NCBI GenBank assembly: GCA_009379915.1
Contig: WHSV01000009.1
Location: 1 to 63,783, forward strand
DNA: 63,783 nt
Source: Actinomycetota bacterium
GTDB taxonomy: Bacteria; Actinomycetota; CADDZG01; WHSQ01
Direction: 5' to 3'
This document shows positions 43,510 through 51,009 of this stretch, piece after piece. The position numbers and the translations under genes are program-made. The notes beneath the pieces were generated by a model. The model searched no databases, was not told the DNA's origin, and saw nothing but the letters and a program-made list of their open reading frames with translations. Positions within the stretch are counted from its first letter, which is position 1; each line of letters starts with the position of its first letter.

Positions 43510-44058
43510 ATGAAGGGAACCGCCCAGACGGTCGACGACGGCGCCTACAGTCACCTCCGAGAGGGAGTGGTTCTTCCGGAGATGAGGTTGGCCGCGACCA
43601 CCGGAGAGTCCTTGGACATCGTCGCTCCGTCGGCGATCACCGTCATTTTCCTCTATCCGATGACCGGCGCGCCGGGGCAACCCCTGCCGGATGGATGGCT
43701 GGAGTTGCCGGGGGCGTTCGGTTGCACGGCCGAGTCGTGCGGATACCGAGACCTGGTCGAGGAGTTCGCCCGACTCGACACCACGGTCTACGGAGTAAGC
43801 ACTCAGACGACGTCCCAACAGAGGGAGTTCACCGAGCGCGAACACATCAATTATCCATTGCTTAGCGACTCGGAGCATCGTTTGGTGGACGCTCTGAGGC
43901 TTCCGCTTTTCCAGGTCGCCGGCCACCCGCCGCGGATCAAGCGGGCGACCCTGATCGTCGACCGAGATCGGGTCGTGCGCGAAACCAACTATCCGGTTCC
44001 AGATCCCGCCGCGGATGCAGCCCACGCCCTGGCCGCGGTCACGAAACGGTTCGCGTAG
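43510..44058 (+). CDS. Peroxiredoxin (AhpC/TSA family)
   Basis: Thiol peroxidase of 182 aa. ATG 43510 has GAGGAG 8 nt upstream. Thioredoxin-fold start LPEMRLAATTGESLD, then IFLYPMTGAPG and the Cys-containing GCTAESCGYRDLVEEFARLD, where two Cys lie four residues apart. This places the reactive Cys pair at the start of helix 2 later than in classic 2-Cys peroxiredoxins, as in a subset of bacterial redoxins. Reduces hydrogen or organic peroxides. Single gene. Confidence 0.85.
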   Translation: MKGTAQTVDDGAYSHLREGVVLPEMRLAATTGESLDIVAPSAITVIFLYPMTGAPGQPLPDGWLELPGAFGCTAESCGYRDLVEEFARLDTTVYGVSTQTTSQQREFTEREHINYPLLSDSEHRLVDALRLPLFQVAGHPPRIKRATLIVDRDRVVRETNYPVPDPAADAAHALAAVTKRFA

Positions 44059-44203
44059 CTCTTGAGCTTCTACGCGGGACCTCTGCTCCATCCGCGTGCC
44101 GCAATCAACTCAAGTCGAGGGGGTGGTCGACCACGCAGAAGAGGTTTGTCTCCGGCGAACTCCTAGGCTTGCGAATCCCCCTTCGTGCTAATGATGGTGG
44201 TGG

Positions 44204-44548
44204 ATGGTGACGATCGACGACGTGCGCGCTCTGGCCCTCGGCCTTCCCCGCAGCTACGAGGCCCTCGTCGGGGACCGGGTCAAGTTCCGGGTCGGCCGGA
44301 TCGTGTACCTGGCGTTCGCGCGCGACGAGACCCTGATGGGCTTCGCGTTTCCCAAGGACGAGCGTGAGGCCTTGATCGCATCCGAACCGGAGAAGTTCAT
44401 GATGCCGAAACGCGCGGACCAGCGTTACAACTGGGTCGTCGTTCGCCTCGCAGCCATCGACGAGGAGGAGATGCGCGAGCTCGTCCTCGACGCGTGGCGG
44501 ATGGTCGTGCCGAAAAGCGTGGCCGCCGAACATTTGGGCGACCAATAA
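44204..44548 (+). CDS. MmcQ/YjbR family protein
   Basis: A 114-aa protein of the MmcQ/YjbR fold. Typical pieces: TIDDVRALALGLPRSYE, KFRVGRIVYLAFARDE, and the C-terminal EEMRELVLDAWRMVVPKSVAAEH. Members are often described as DNA-binding-like but have no proven role. ATG 44204; the next codon GTG is an alternative. Confidence 0.85.
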   Translation: MVTIDDVRALALGLPRSYEALVGDRVKFRVGRIVYLAFARDETLMGFAFPKDEREALIASEPEKFMMPKRADQRYNWVVVRLAAIDEEEMRELVLDAWRMVVPKSVAAEHLGDQ

Positions 44549-44620
44549 TGCGTCTCGAGGCGATATGGCCCAATGTAGGAGTCCTTCAGCGGACCGGATC
44601 ACTTCCGCGAGGTTGAGGAT

Positions 44621-45521
44621 TCAAGGAGAAATATGAGATTCGGAGAGAGGTAGTCGCAGTCGGGTGCTTCGAGCCTCGAGCACTAACATCCCGCTCAAGA
44701 TCGCTACGAGGGCGACGAGTTGCATCACCGCGGTGACGTACATGCCCACCAGGATCGTCGCAACGGCAAGCAGAGCGCCGCAGATGCGGAAGATGCGGGG
44801 TTCGATACGCAGGGTTCGCCGGAAGAAGAGGTCGCCGAGCAGGTACAGCGCAAGGTTCGAGTCCCCGAGCGCGACGGCGAAAGGAGTCGGAAGAGGGTGG
44901 GACACGTCCGCAATTGCCTCCTCGAGGGCCGCGGCCATGATCACGATTCCGAGCAGCATCGGTATGTACGAATAGAAGTACGCGTTTATCGCGAGTCGGA
45001 ACCTCTCCCCCGCGTCCACAGATGAAATCGCCCCCACTGCGGCCTCGTTATCGCCGACGAAGTACGTCCACCACAACGCGGACGCGAGCGCCAGGCCCAG
45101 GAGCAGCGCGATCGCGACGGGCACGTCCAGCGCAAGGTTCGAGTCCCCGATCCCCACTGCGACGATCGACTCGCCCAGTGCAACGATCATGATCAGGCCG
45201 TGGCGCTCGGAATAAGCGCCGGAAGGTCAGGTTCGGTGCAACCCGGTTCGTGAGCCACACGTATCCGCCGTACATCCAGTAGAGAACGGTGAAGACGAGA
45301 ACCGTGCGAGCCGCTCCCTCGAACGTCGGATCGTGCCTCAGACGGCTCGCCAACTGCGTCAGCGTGAAGACGAAAACCAGGTCGAAGAAGAGCTCGAGCG
45401 TCGATACCTTCTGCTGGTTCTCCTGCAAGCGCTTCACCTCTGTGCGTCGGCCGGCAGCGCCCACCGTCCCACGTTTCCGTTTCTTTGTGCCGTTGAGCCC
45501 GTTTGGCGGGAGCTCTCGCAC
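44621..45521 (-). pseudogene. ltrA: LtrA-like membrane protein, internal deletion with frameshift
   Basis: The N-terminal half reads STLELFFDLVFVFTLTQLAS and continues to VWLTNRVAPNLTFRR; the C-terminal half reads SERHGLIMIVALGESIVAVG onward in another frame to 44621. In intact low-temperature-requirement A proteins about a hundred residues with several membrane helices lie between these two parts. They are missing, and the halves join at about 45205-45225 in different frames. GTG 45437 is the probable original start. The protein cannot be made whole. Two overlapping partial frames remain open, which is why it may look like two genes. Confidence 0.8.
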
Positions 45522-45531
45522 TCAGATTCCG

Positions 45532-46977
45532 TTAGAGGGTGGTCCAGAGGTATTGGACGGCGTAGGAGCGCCAGGGCCGCCAGCGTTCGGCGAGAGTCTG
45601 GGCCGAGTCGGGATCGCCGGGATGGCCCAGCTTCTCGAGGGCCCGTCTCACTCCCAGGTCCCCCGGCAGGAAGACGTCGGGGTCGCCCAGCGCTCGCATG
45701 GCGATGTACGACGCGGTCCACGGTCCGACTCCTCGCAGCGACAGCAATCTTGCAGCGACCTCGGTGCGATCCGCTCCCCGATCGAGCACCAGGTCACCGG
45801 CCGCGACGGCCCCGGCGAGCGTCCGTACCGTCTCCCGGCGGCTTCCGGGAACTCCGAGCTCGCTGAGGTCGGCGTCGACGAGCGCGGCCGGCTCGGGGAA
45901 AACGTGCGTCAGATGCCCGTCCGGCGCCGTCAGCGGTTTGCCGAAGCGACGAACGAGCCGGCCCGCAATCGTGAGGGCGCCGGCGACGGAGACCTGCTGA
46001 CCGAGCACCGCACGCACCGCAAGCTCGAAGCCATCGACACTGCCGGGCAGCCGCCGCCCGGGACGGGAGCGCACAACGGAACCAAGAACGCGGTCGTCGC
46101 CGAGTGCTTCGTCGACGGCGATGGGGTCCGCGTCGAGGTCCAGCAGTTGCCTGCAACGACGCACCGCCGGACCGAGGTCACGGATATCGCCGAGGCGCAG
46201 ATCGCAGCGAACGTAGTCTTGCTTGACCTCGAGCTCGACGATCGCATCCGACGCCGGCAACCTCAGAGCTCGCCGGTAGACGGTGCCGTCGTACGACTCG
46301 ATCCCCGAGATCGCGCGGGTACCGAGAAAGGCCAGCAGGCCACCGCCGTCGAACGGCGCACGATAAGGGAGCCGCAAGGACATCGTGCCCGGTGTGGCGA
46401 ACTTACGGGCGTGCTTCCTTCTGAGCTCGGTGGGAGTTGTGGCAAAGACCTTCTTGATCGTGTCGTTGAACTGACGCACGCTTGCGAAGCCTGCCCCGAA
46501 CGCCACCTCGGTGAATGGGAGCGTCGTCGTCTCGATGAGTACTCGAGCCGTCTGGGCCCGTTGAGCGCGCGCGAGGGCCTGAGGCGCAGCACCGACCTCG
46601 GCGACGAGTTGCCTCTGCAGGTGACGAGGGCTGACGTGCAGACGTCCTGCGAGTCCGCCGACCCCGTTTCGGTCGACCACCCCGTCCGCTATCAACCGCA
46701 TCGCTCGACCGACGAGATCGGCTCTGACGTCCCACTCCGGCGACCCAGGAGAAGCATCGGGGCGGCATCGCTTGCAGGCGCGGAATCCTGCTCCCTGCGC
46801 GGCCGCGGCCGTGTGGAAGAACCGGATGTTCGAGCGCTTTACCGAGCGCGCCGGACAGCTCGGACGGCAGTAGATCCCGGTCGACGTCACGCCGGCGAAG
46901 AAGCTGCCGTCGAAGCGCGCATCGCGGCTCTTGAGAGCCCGGTAGCAGAGGTCGAAGTCGAGTGGCATTCGGCTCAT
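45532..46977 (-). CDS. alkA: AlkA-type DNA-3-methyladenine glycosylase fused to Ada-like regulatory domains
   Basis: Alkylation-repair protein of 481 aa in three parts: an Ada zinc-binding domain (GIYCRPSCPARSVKRSNIRF, FRACKRCRPD; four Cys), an AraC-type HTH (LHVSPRHLQRQLVAEVG, FASVRQFNDTIKKVF) and an AlkA glycosylase domain with the HhH motif LLSLRGVGPWTASYIAMRALG and catalytic Asp in DPDVFLPGDLGVRRAL. There is no Ada C-terminal methyltransferase domain. The fusion links sensing of methyl-phosphotriesters to base excision. ATG 46977; ATG 46968 possible. Confidence 0.93.
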   Translation of the reverse strand: MSRMPLDFDLCYRALKSRDARFDGSFFAGVTSTGIYCRPSCPARSVKRSNIRFFHTAAAAQGAGFRACKRCRPDASPGSPEWDVRADLVGRAMRLIADGVVDRNGVGGLAGRLHVSPRHLQRQLVAEVGAAPQALARAQRAQTARVLIETTTLPFTEVAFGAGFASVRQFNDTIKKVFATTPTELRRKHARKFATPGTMSLRLPYRAPFDGGGLLAFLGTRAISGIESYDGTVYRRALRLPASDAIVELEVKQDYVRCDLRLGDIRDLGPAVRRCRQLLDLDADPIAVDEALGDDRVLGSVVRSRPGRRLPGSVDGFELAVRAVLGQQVSVAGALTIAGRLVRRFGKPLTAPDGHLTHVFPEPAALVDADLSELGVPGSRRETVRTLAGAVAAGDLVLDRGADRTEVAARLLSLRGVGPWTASYIAMRALGDPDVFLPGDLGVRRALEKLGHPGDPDSAQTLAERWRPWRSYAVQYLWTTL

Positions 46978-47028
46978 CCTCGCAGCCCCTCGACTCGATG
47001 ACTAGCGGTTATCGGACGGCCTGGTCCG

Positions 47029-47535
47029 CTAGCGGGTCCACGACCTGAGCGTCGGACTGATTGCTTCCTCCTCGTAGTCGAGGTGCTCGAGCAGGTGCCC
47101 TGCAAGCGTGTCCAGCGCGGCGACCAACCGAAGACGAGTCGCCGGGGCGCCGTCTTGCTGCAGCTCGTCGACACCGGCCGTGATCTCGTCAAGGTGGACG
47201 GCCACCGCTCGGTGATCCGCCTCGAGCTTGTCGATCACCGGCCGCAACTTGCGGTTCGACTCGAGCAGGGCAGGGAACAGAGCCCGGTCTTCGAGCGAGT
47301 GATGACCGTGAACGAAGCTGCAGTAGTGCAGGCAGTTCATTCGCAGCTTCCAAAGCGGCCCGTCGGTCTGCAGTGAGTCGATCTCCGCCCGGAGATCGAC
47401 CGATGTCGCCCCCTCCAGAGTCTCGGCCGCGAGACGCTGAACGGCGTTGAGGTCCCGGCGAATCATGCCGTGGACCCACCGCAACTCTTGAACGAATGAC
47501 TCTCCCTGGTGTTGCGCGTCGCTCGGGCTCGTCAA
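47029..47535 (-). CDS. Hemerythrin HHE domain protein
   Basis: A 168-aa four-helix-bundle protein with the expected iron ligands spread over HGMIRRDL, HGHHSLEDRALFP, LEADHRAVAVHLDEI and LLEHLDYEEEAI. TTG 47535 is the start, with GGGAGGCGG upstream. Binds a di-iron centre; roles in oxygen or NO sensing or iron handling are possible. Upstream of the AlkA fusion gene on the same strand (51-nt gap). Confidence 0.85.
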   Translation of the reverse strand: MTSPSDAQHQGESFVQELRWVHGMIRRDLNAVQRLAAETLEGATSVDLRAEIDSLQTDGPLWKLRMNCLHYCSFVHGHHSLEDRALFPALLESNRKLRPVIDKLEADHRAVAVHLDEITAGVDELQQDGAPATRLRLVAALDTLAGHLLEHLDYEEEAISPTLRSWTR

Positions 47536-47631
47536 GTCCGCCTCCCGTGGCTCTCATTGGGCATCCGGAAGTGAGCAACCTCCGTCTCGGAGAAATAGTC
47601 CCGCACCCGTTCCCCTGTCGACGAAATCACG

Positions 47632-47877
47632 ATGGCGCTGGACGCGGACACCGTGCCGGCACCAGACGCACTGGAAAAGCTCTTACCGAGCCTGGATGAT
47701 CCCAGAGTCGCGGCGGCCTGTAGCTTCGTGATTCCCCGTCATGTCCGTACGGTGTGGGAGCGAGGTCGCTACGTCGAGTATCTCTTCGCGTTCACCTTCC
47801 TCAAGCCGATTCGACCACCCCGGGCTATCTGCCGGGGCATTATGCAAGCAGACGGGAAGAGGATCGATAGGCGATAG
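47632..47877 (+). pseudogene. Fragment of a family-2 glycosyltransferase
   Basis: 81 codons of which the first 60 (MALDADTVPAPDALEKLLP, VAAACSFVIPRHVRTVWERG, YVEYLFAFTFLKPI) look like the DxD region of a hyaluronan-synthase-type GT2. The donor-binding N-terminus and the acceptor and membrane parts are absent, and the last 20 residues are unrelated. Remnant bounded by deletions on both sides. Confidence 0.5.
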
Positions 47878-47907
47878 GTTTCTGTGCGATAACCAAAGGA
47901 GTCAGCC

Positions 47908-48318
47908 ATGAACCGCGACGATGCGCTCGAGTTCGTGAGCAAGAACCACCGAGCGGTGCTTGTGACCCGAAGGACGGACGACGGACTGCAGACCTCGCCG
48001 ATCACCGTCGGTATCGACGAGGACGGCTACGTCGTCATCAGCAGTCGGGAGACCGCCTACAAGGTTCGCAACCTGCGGCGCGACCCGCGCGCCACCCTCT
48101 GCGTATTCAACAACGGCTTCTACGGGGATTGGATACAGATCGACGGCACGGCCGACCTGATAAGCCAGCCCCACGCGATGGAGAGACTGATCGACTATTA
48201 CCGCCGGATATCGGGCGAGCATCCCGACTGGGATGACTACCGAAGGGCGATGGTGGAGGACAAACGCTTGATTATCCGAATCTCGATCGACAGGGTCGGC
48301 CCAACCAGAGTGGGCTGA
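47908..48318 (+). CDS. PPOX-class F420/FMN-dependent oxidoreductase
   Basis: A 136-aa split-barrel flavoprotein of the pyridoxamine-5'-phosphate-oxidase superfamily, F420-binding type (AVLVTRRTDDGLQTSPITVGIDEDGYVVIS, KVRNLRRDPRATLCVF, WIQIDGTADLI). ATG 47908 follows CAAAGGAGTCAGCC. Role in biliverdin, nitro or other reductions cannot be assigned. Ends in a GNRA-loop hairpin. Confidence 0.88.
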   Translation: MNRDDALEFVSKNHRAVLVTRRTDDGLQTSPITVGIDEDGYVVISSRETAYKVRNLRRDPRATLCVFNNGFYGDWIQIDGTADLISQPHAMERLIDYYRRISGEHPDWDDYRRAMVEDKRLIIRISIDRVGPTRVG

Positions 48319-48326
48319 TACCGGTG

Positions 48327-48352
48327 CTCGCGCGCAAGCGCGAGTGAAGTTT
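48327..48352 (+). terminator. Hairpin terminator after PPOX gene
   Basis: CTCGCGC-GCAA-GCGCGAG, 7-bp stem with a GNRA tetraloop, followed by TGAAGTTTCT. A second stem CTTCGG/CCGAAG at 48356-48382 may serve the convergent oxidase gene. Confidence 0.5.
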
Positions 48353-48433
48353 CTCCTTCGGTTGGGAGTTACTCCGCCGAAGGTCTGACGACCCTGAAAA
48401 TGTCGGAGACGGAAGTTCAATTCACCGGCGAAC

Positions 48434-49834
48434 TCAGGACGGCGAGAGGTTCTGGTTGAGCCGGAAGAAGTTGTCCGGGTCGTACCTTTTCTTCAGCTTC
48501 TCCAGCCTCTCGTACTTCTTCGGCCCGTAGGCCTGCCGGATCCGTTCCTCCCCCTCGTCCATCAGGAAGTTCACGTAGACGCTGGTGTGGTGTGGCTCGA
48601 GGGCGGTCCAGAGCCGGCGCGCCCAGTCCCTCTCTTCGTCGAAGCCGTTCTCGCCCGTGGTGATTCCGTTGATGTTGAAGGTGTGGCCCGCCGCCCGGCC
48701 GCTGTAGGCGGTTTCGTCCTCGCCGACGCGAGCCACCCGGCCCCCGAGATGGAAGATCGGACAGCCGCTCATCGGAGACTCGATACGCATGCAGTGCTCG
48801 ACGGTGGCGTCGATGACCTCGTCGCTCAGCCGGGCGACGTCGCACGACCTGAAGTAGTACCACCAGCCGCGGGGGAACGAGGCATCGAACATCGCCTGGT
48901 GCATCACGAACGGCTTCGGTGCGCACAGGTCGAGCAGCGGCGAGGAGAATTCCCTCAGCGGCGCGAGCAACCGCTCTCCGTCTTCGATCGAGCCCGAGTA
49001 GCAAGCCACGATGATGACGACGGGCTTACCGTGCAGGTCCTCCGGGATCACCGGCAGAGAGGGCGCCTTCCGATTGACGATCACGGTCGTGAGCTCGTCG
49101 GGGGCATCCTCGATCCAGTCCCGATAGAAACGCAGCACCTCGGGAGCCTTCTCCAGCGGCCAGAAAATCGGACCCGCAAGCACGGTCGGACCCACGGGAT
49201 TCAGCCGGAACTCGAACTCGGTCACGATTCCGAAGTTGCCGCCGCCACCTCGAACGCCCCAGAAGAGATCGGGGTTCTCGCTCGCGCTCGCCTTCACGAA
49301 CTCCCCTTCGGCCGTCACCATGTCTACGGACAGGAGCTGATCGATCGTGAGACCGTGCTTTCGCATCAGCCACCCGATTCCGCCGCCGAGCGTGAGCCCC
49401 GCGAGCCCGGTGTGCGTGACGATGCCGGCGGGCACCGCCTGTCCGAAAGCCTGAGTCTCCCTATCGAGCTCTCCAAGGAGGACACCTGCCTGGGCCCGCG
49501 CGGTTCGTCCTTCGGGGTCGACCCGGATGCCCTTCATCGGCCCCAGATCGATCACGATTCCACCGTCGCACACCGATTGGCCGGGGAAGCTGTGGCCTCC
49601 CGACCGAACGGCGGTCACCATCCCGGTCTTCCGCGCGTACCCCAGCGCCGCAACCACATCCGCAACCCCGGCGCACCGAGCGATGACGGCGGGGTGCCGG
49701 TCGATCGATCCGTTCCAGACCCTGCGCTGCACTTCGTAGGAGTCGTCTCCGGGCCGAATGATCTGGCCCGCGAAGACCGTCCGGAACTCGCGTAGAGCGG
49801 TCTCGTCCAACCTGAGGTCGGTTGCGATTGTCAT
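48434..49834 (-). CDS. BBE-type FAD-linked oxidase
   Basis: FAD-binding oxidoreductase of 466 aa. ATG 49834 has GAGAGGACAGCC upstream. FAD domain motifs AVRSGGHSFPGQSVCDGGIV (about residues 74-93; bicovalent His in GGHS) and GLAGLTLGGGIGWLMRKHGL; C-terminal BBE domain ending RYDPDNFFRLNQNLSPS. Family members oxidise sugars, alkaloids or secondary metabolites. A similar C-terminus remains as a fossil at 1982-2023. The minisatellite region lies directly upstream. Confidence 0.9.
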   Translation of the reverse strand: MTIATDLRLDETALREFRTVFAGQIIRPGDDSYEVQRRVWNGSIDRHPAVIARCAGVADVVAALGYARKTGMVTAVRSGGHSFPGQSVCDGGIVIDLGPMKGIRVDPEGRTARAQAGVLLGELDRETQAFGQAVPAGIVTHTGLAGLTLGGGIGWLMRKHGLTIDQLLSVDMVTAEGEFVKASASENPDLFWGVRGGGGNFGIVTEFEFRLNPVGPTVLAGPIFWPLEKAPEVLRFYRDWIEDAPDELTTVIVNRKAPSLPVIPEDLHGKPVVIIVACYSGSIEDGERLLAPLREFSSPLLDLCAPKPFVMHQAMFDASFPRGWWYYFRSCDVARLSDEVIDATVEHCMRIESPMSGCPIFHLGGRVARVGEDETAYSGRAAGHTFNINGITTGENGFDEERDWARRLWTALEPHHTSVYVNFLMDEGEERIRQAYGPKKYERLEKLKKRYDPDNFFRLNQNLSPS

Positions 49835-50272
49835 GGCTGTCCTCTCGTGCGCCCAGCTTTGACATTCTGGCATCGAGGCGCGCGGCCAACCAGTGCCGCA
49901 AACCTCACGTTCCCGCACATAGGGTCCACCGGGCTTGGCGCAATGGCTTGGCGCAAGTCGAGCAGACTTCTCGCGCGAGATGTCCGTTCCTGAGAAGGGG
50001 TGGTCGGTGCGGTCGGTGCGGTCGGTGCGGTCGGTGCGGTCGGTGCCTACCACTACGACCAGTACGACCAGCGAAGTTCCCAGATACCTATCTCGAGCGC
50101 TGGGCGGGGGCAGCTCTGATCCGGGCGCTGCGGTCGGTGCGGTCGGTGCGGTCGGTGCGGTCGGTGCGGTCGGTGCGGTCGGTGCCTACCACTACGACCA
50201 GTACGACCAGCGAAGTTCCCAGATACCTTCTATCTGGAGAAAGGGCCCGGTGGCCACTGGAAACAACAATCT
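49835..50272. other. Intergenic region with direct repeats and minisatellite
   Basis: 438 nt. It contains a 10-nt direct repeat CTTGGCGCAA (49934-49943 and 49947-49956) near the likely promoter of the FAD oxidase and the double minisatellite unit described at 50002-50228. Open frames here encode only periodic Thr-Asp-Arg or Val-Gly-Ala and are not genes. Confidence 0.6.
50002..50228. repeat. Duplicated 9-bp minisatellite unit
   Basis: GGTCGGTGC repeated five times (50002-50046) plus a 43-nt tail (50047-50089), then a 42-nt spacer, then the same 9-mer six times (50132-50185) plus an identical 43-nt tail (50186-50228). The tail itself holds TACGACCAG twice. Each tail ends at a small hairpin (CCAGATA-CCTTC-TATCTGG at 50219-50237; AGATACCTATCT in the first copy). 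Confidence 0.85.
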
Positions 50273-50941
50273 CTACCCCGTGGCGAGCACCCACGGCGCG
50301 TCCGATCGGCCGGCGTCGAGGGCCTCGCCCGGCGCACACTCTTCCGAGCGATATGCGGCGGGCATCCAGGGATAGACCTCCCGCCAGTACGCGATCGCAA
50401 GCTCCCCGGCGGCCTCGGGTGACGCTCCGAGATGTTCGGCCATCGCCGCGTCGCGCTGCATCGCCATGCATTCGGCCTGGGCTTCGTTTTGCACACCGCT
50501 CATGTGGATCGCCTCGTGAGTGAGGACGTGCACCGCGACGATCTGATCGCGCGTCGGTTCCTGCTTGCCGGATCTCAGATAGTCAGACAGGTCCGCACAC
50601 TGATCGCGCTTGATGAGAGTCCACTGCTCGGGCGTCCCGTCTGGCCCGAAGACCACGTAGCCCAGGTCGGCCCCAACGTCGACGAAGGCTCCCCCGAAGC
50701 TCTGGCAGCGCACCTCGGCGCTCGTTCCGAGCAACTCCGAAGTCGCGGACGCGAGGCGGCGCTCGAGGCGAACCCGAAGCACGAACGGCGCGAGCGACGC
50801 GCACCCGAGCGCTACCAGAACGACGACCGCTATGTAGGGAAACGGTCGAGGGCGGCCGAGCGCATCGGTGCGCGCCGACATCCATCGGATCGCGAGGCCA
50901 CCGGCCGCGACCAGCAGCGCAACGCCGATCCAAGCCAGCAC
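50273..50941 (-). CDS. Membrane-anchored protein with HExxH motif
   Basis: Hypothetical protein, 222 aa. Two membrane segments near the N-terminus (LAWIGVALLVAAGGLAIRW and YIAVVVLVALGCASLAPFVL) leave the rest outside. The sequence AVHVLTHEAIHMSGVQNEAQAE contains HEAIH with a Glu/Asn-rich follow-up, as in zinc peptidases. Four to five Cys in the outer domain may form disulfides. I do not recognise the family; a zincin function is inferred from the motif only. Confidence 0.65.
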   Translation of the reverse strand: MLAWIGVALLVAAGGLAIRWMSARTDALGRPRPFPYIAVVVLVALGCASLAPFVLRVRLERRLASATSELLGTSAEVRCQSFGGAFVDVGADLGYVVFGPDGTPEQWTLIKRDQCADLSDYLRSGKQEPTRDQIVAVHVLTHEAIHMSGVQNEAQAECMAMQRDAAMAEHLGASPEAAGELAIAYWREVYPWMPAAYRSEECAPGEALDAGRSDAPWVLATG

Positions 50942-51009
50942 GTCAATCGCTCCCTGGAGGATTCATCCAAGGAGCATCGGCACCGCAGCGCTCGCCCATG
51001 AGGACGGAG

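Noticed and set aside
49835-50053. Upstream extension of the FAD oxidase into the minisatellite
   Set aside because: The extension translates into Thr-Asp-Arg repeats; ATG 49834 has a proper ribosome site and begins the FAD domain.
50002-50228. CRISPR-like array
   Set aside because: Repeat units are 9 bp and contiguous with no unique spacers, and no cas genes are present.
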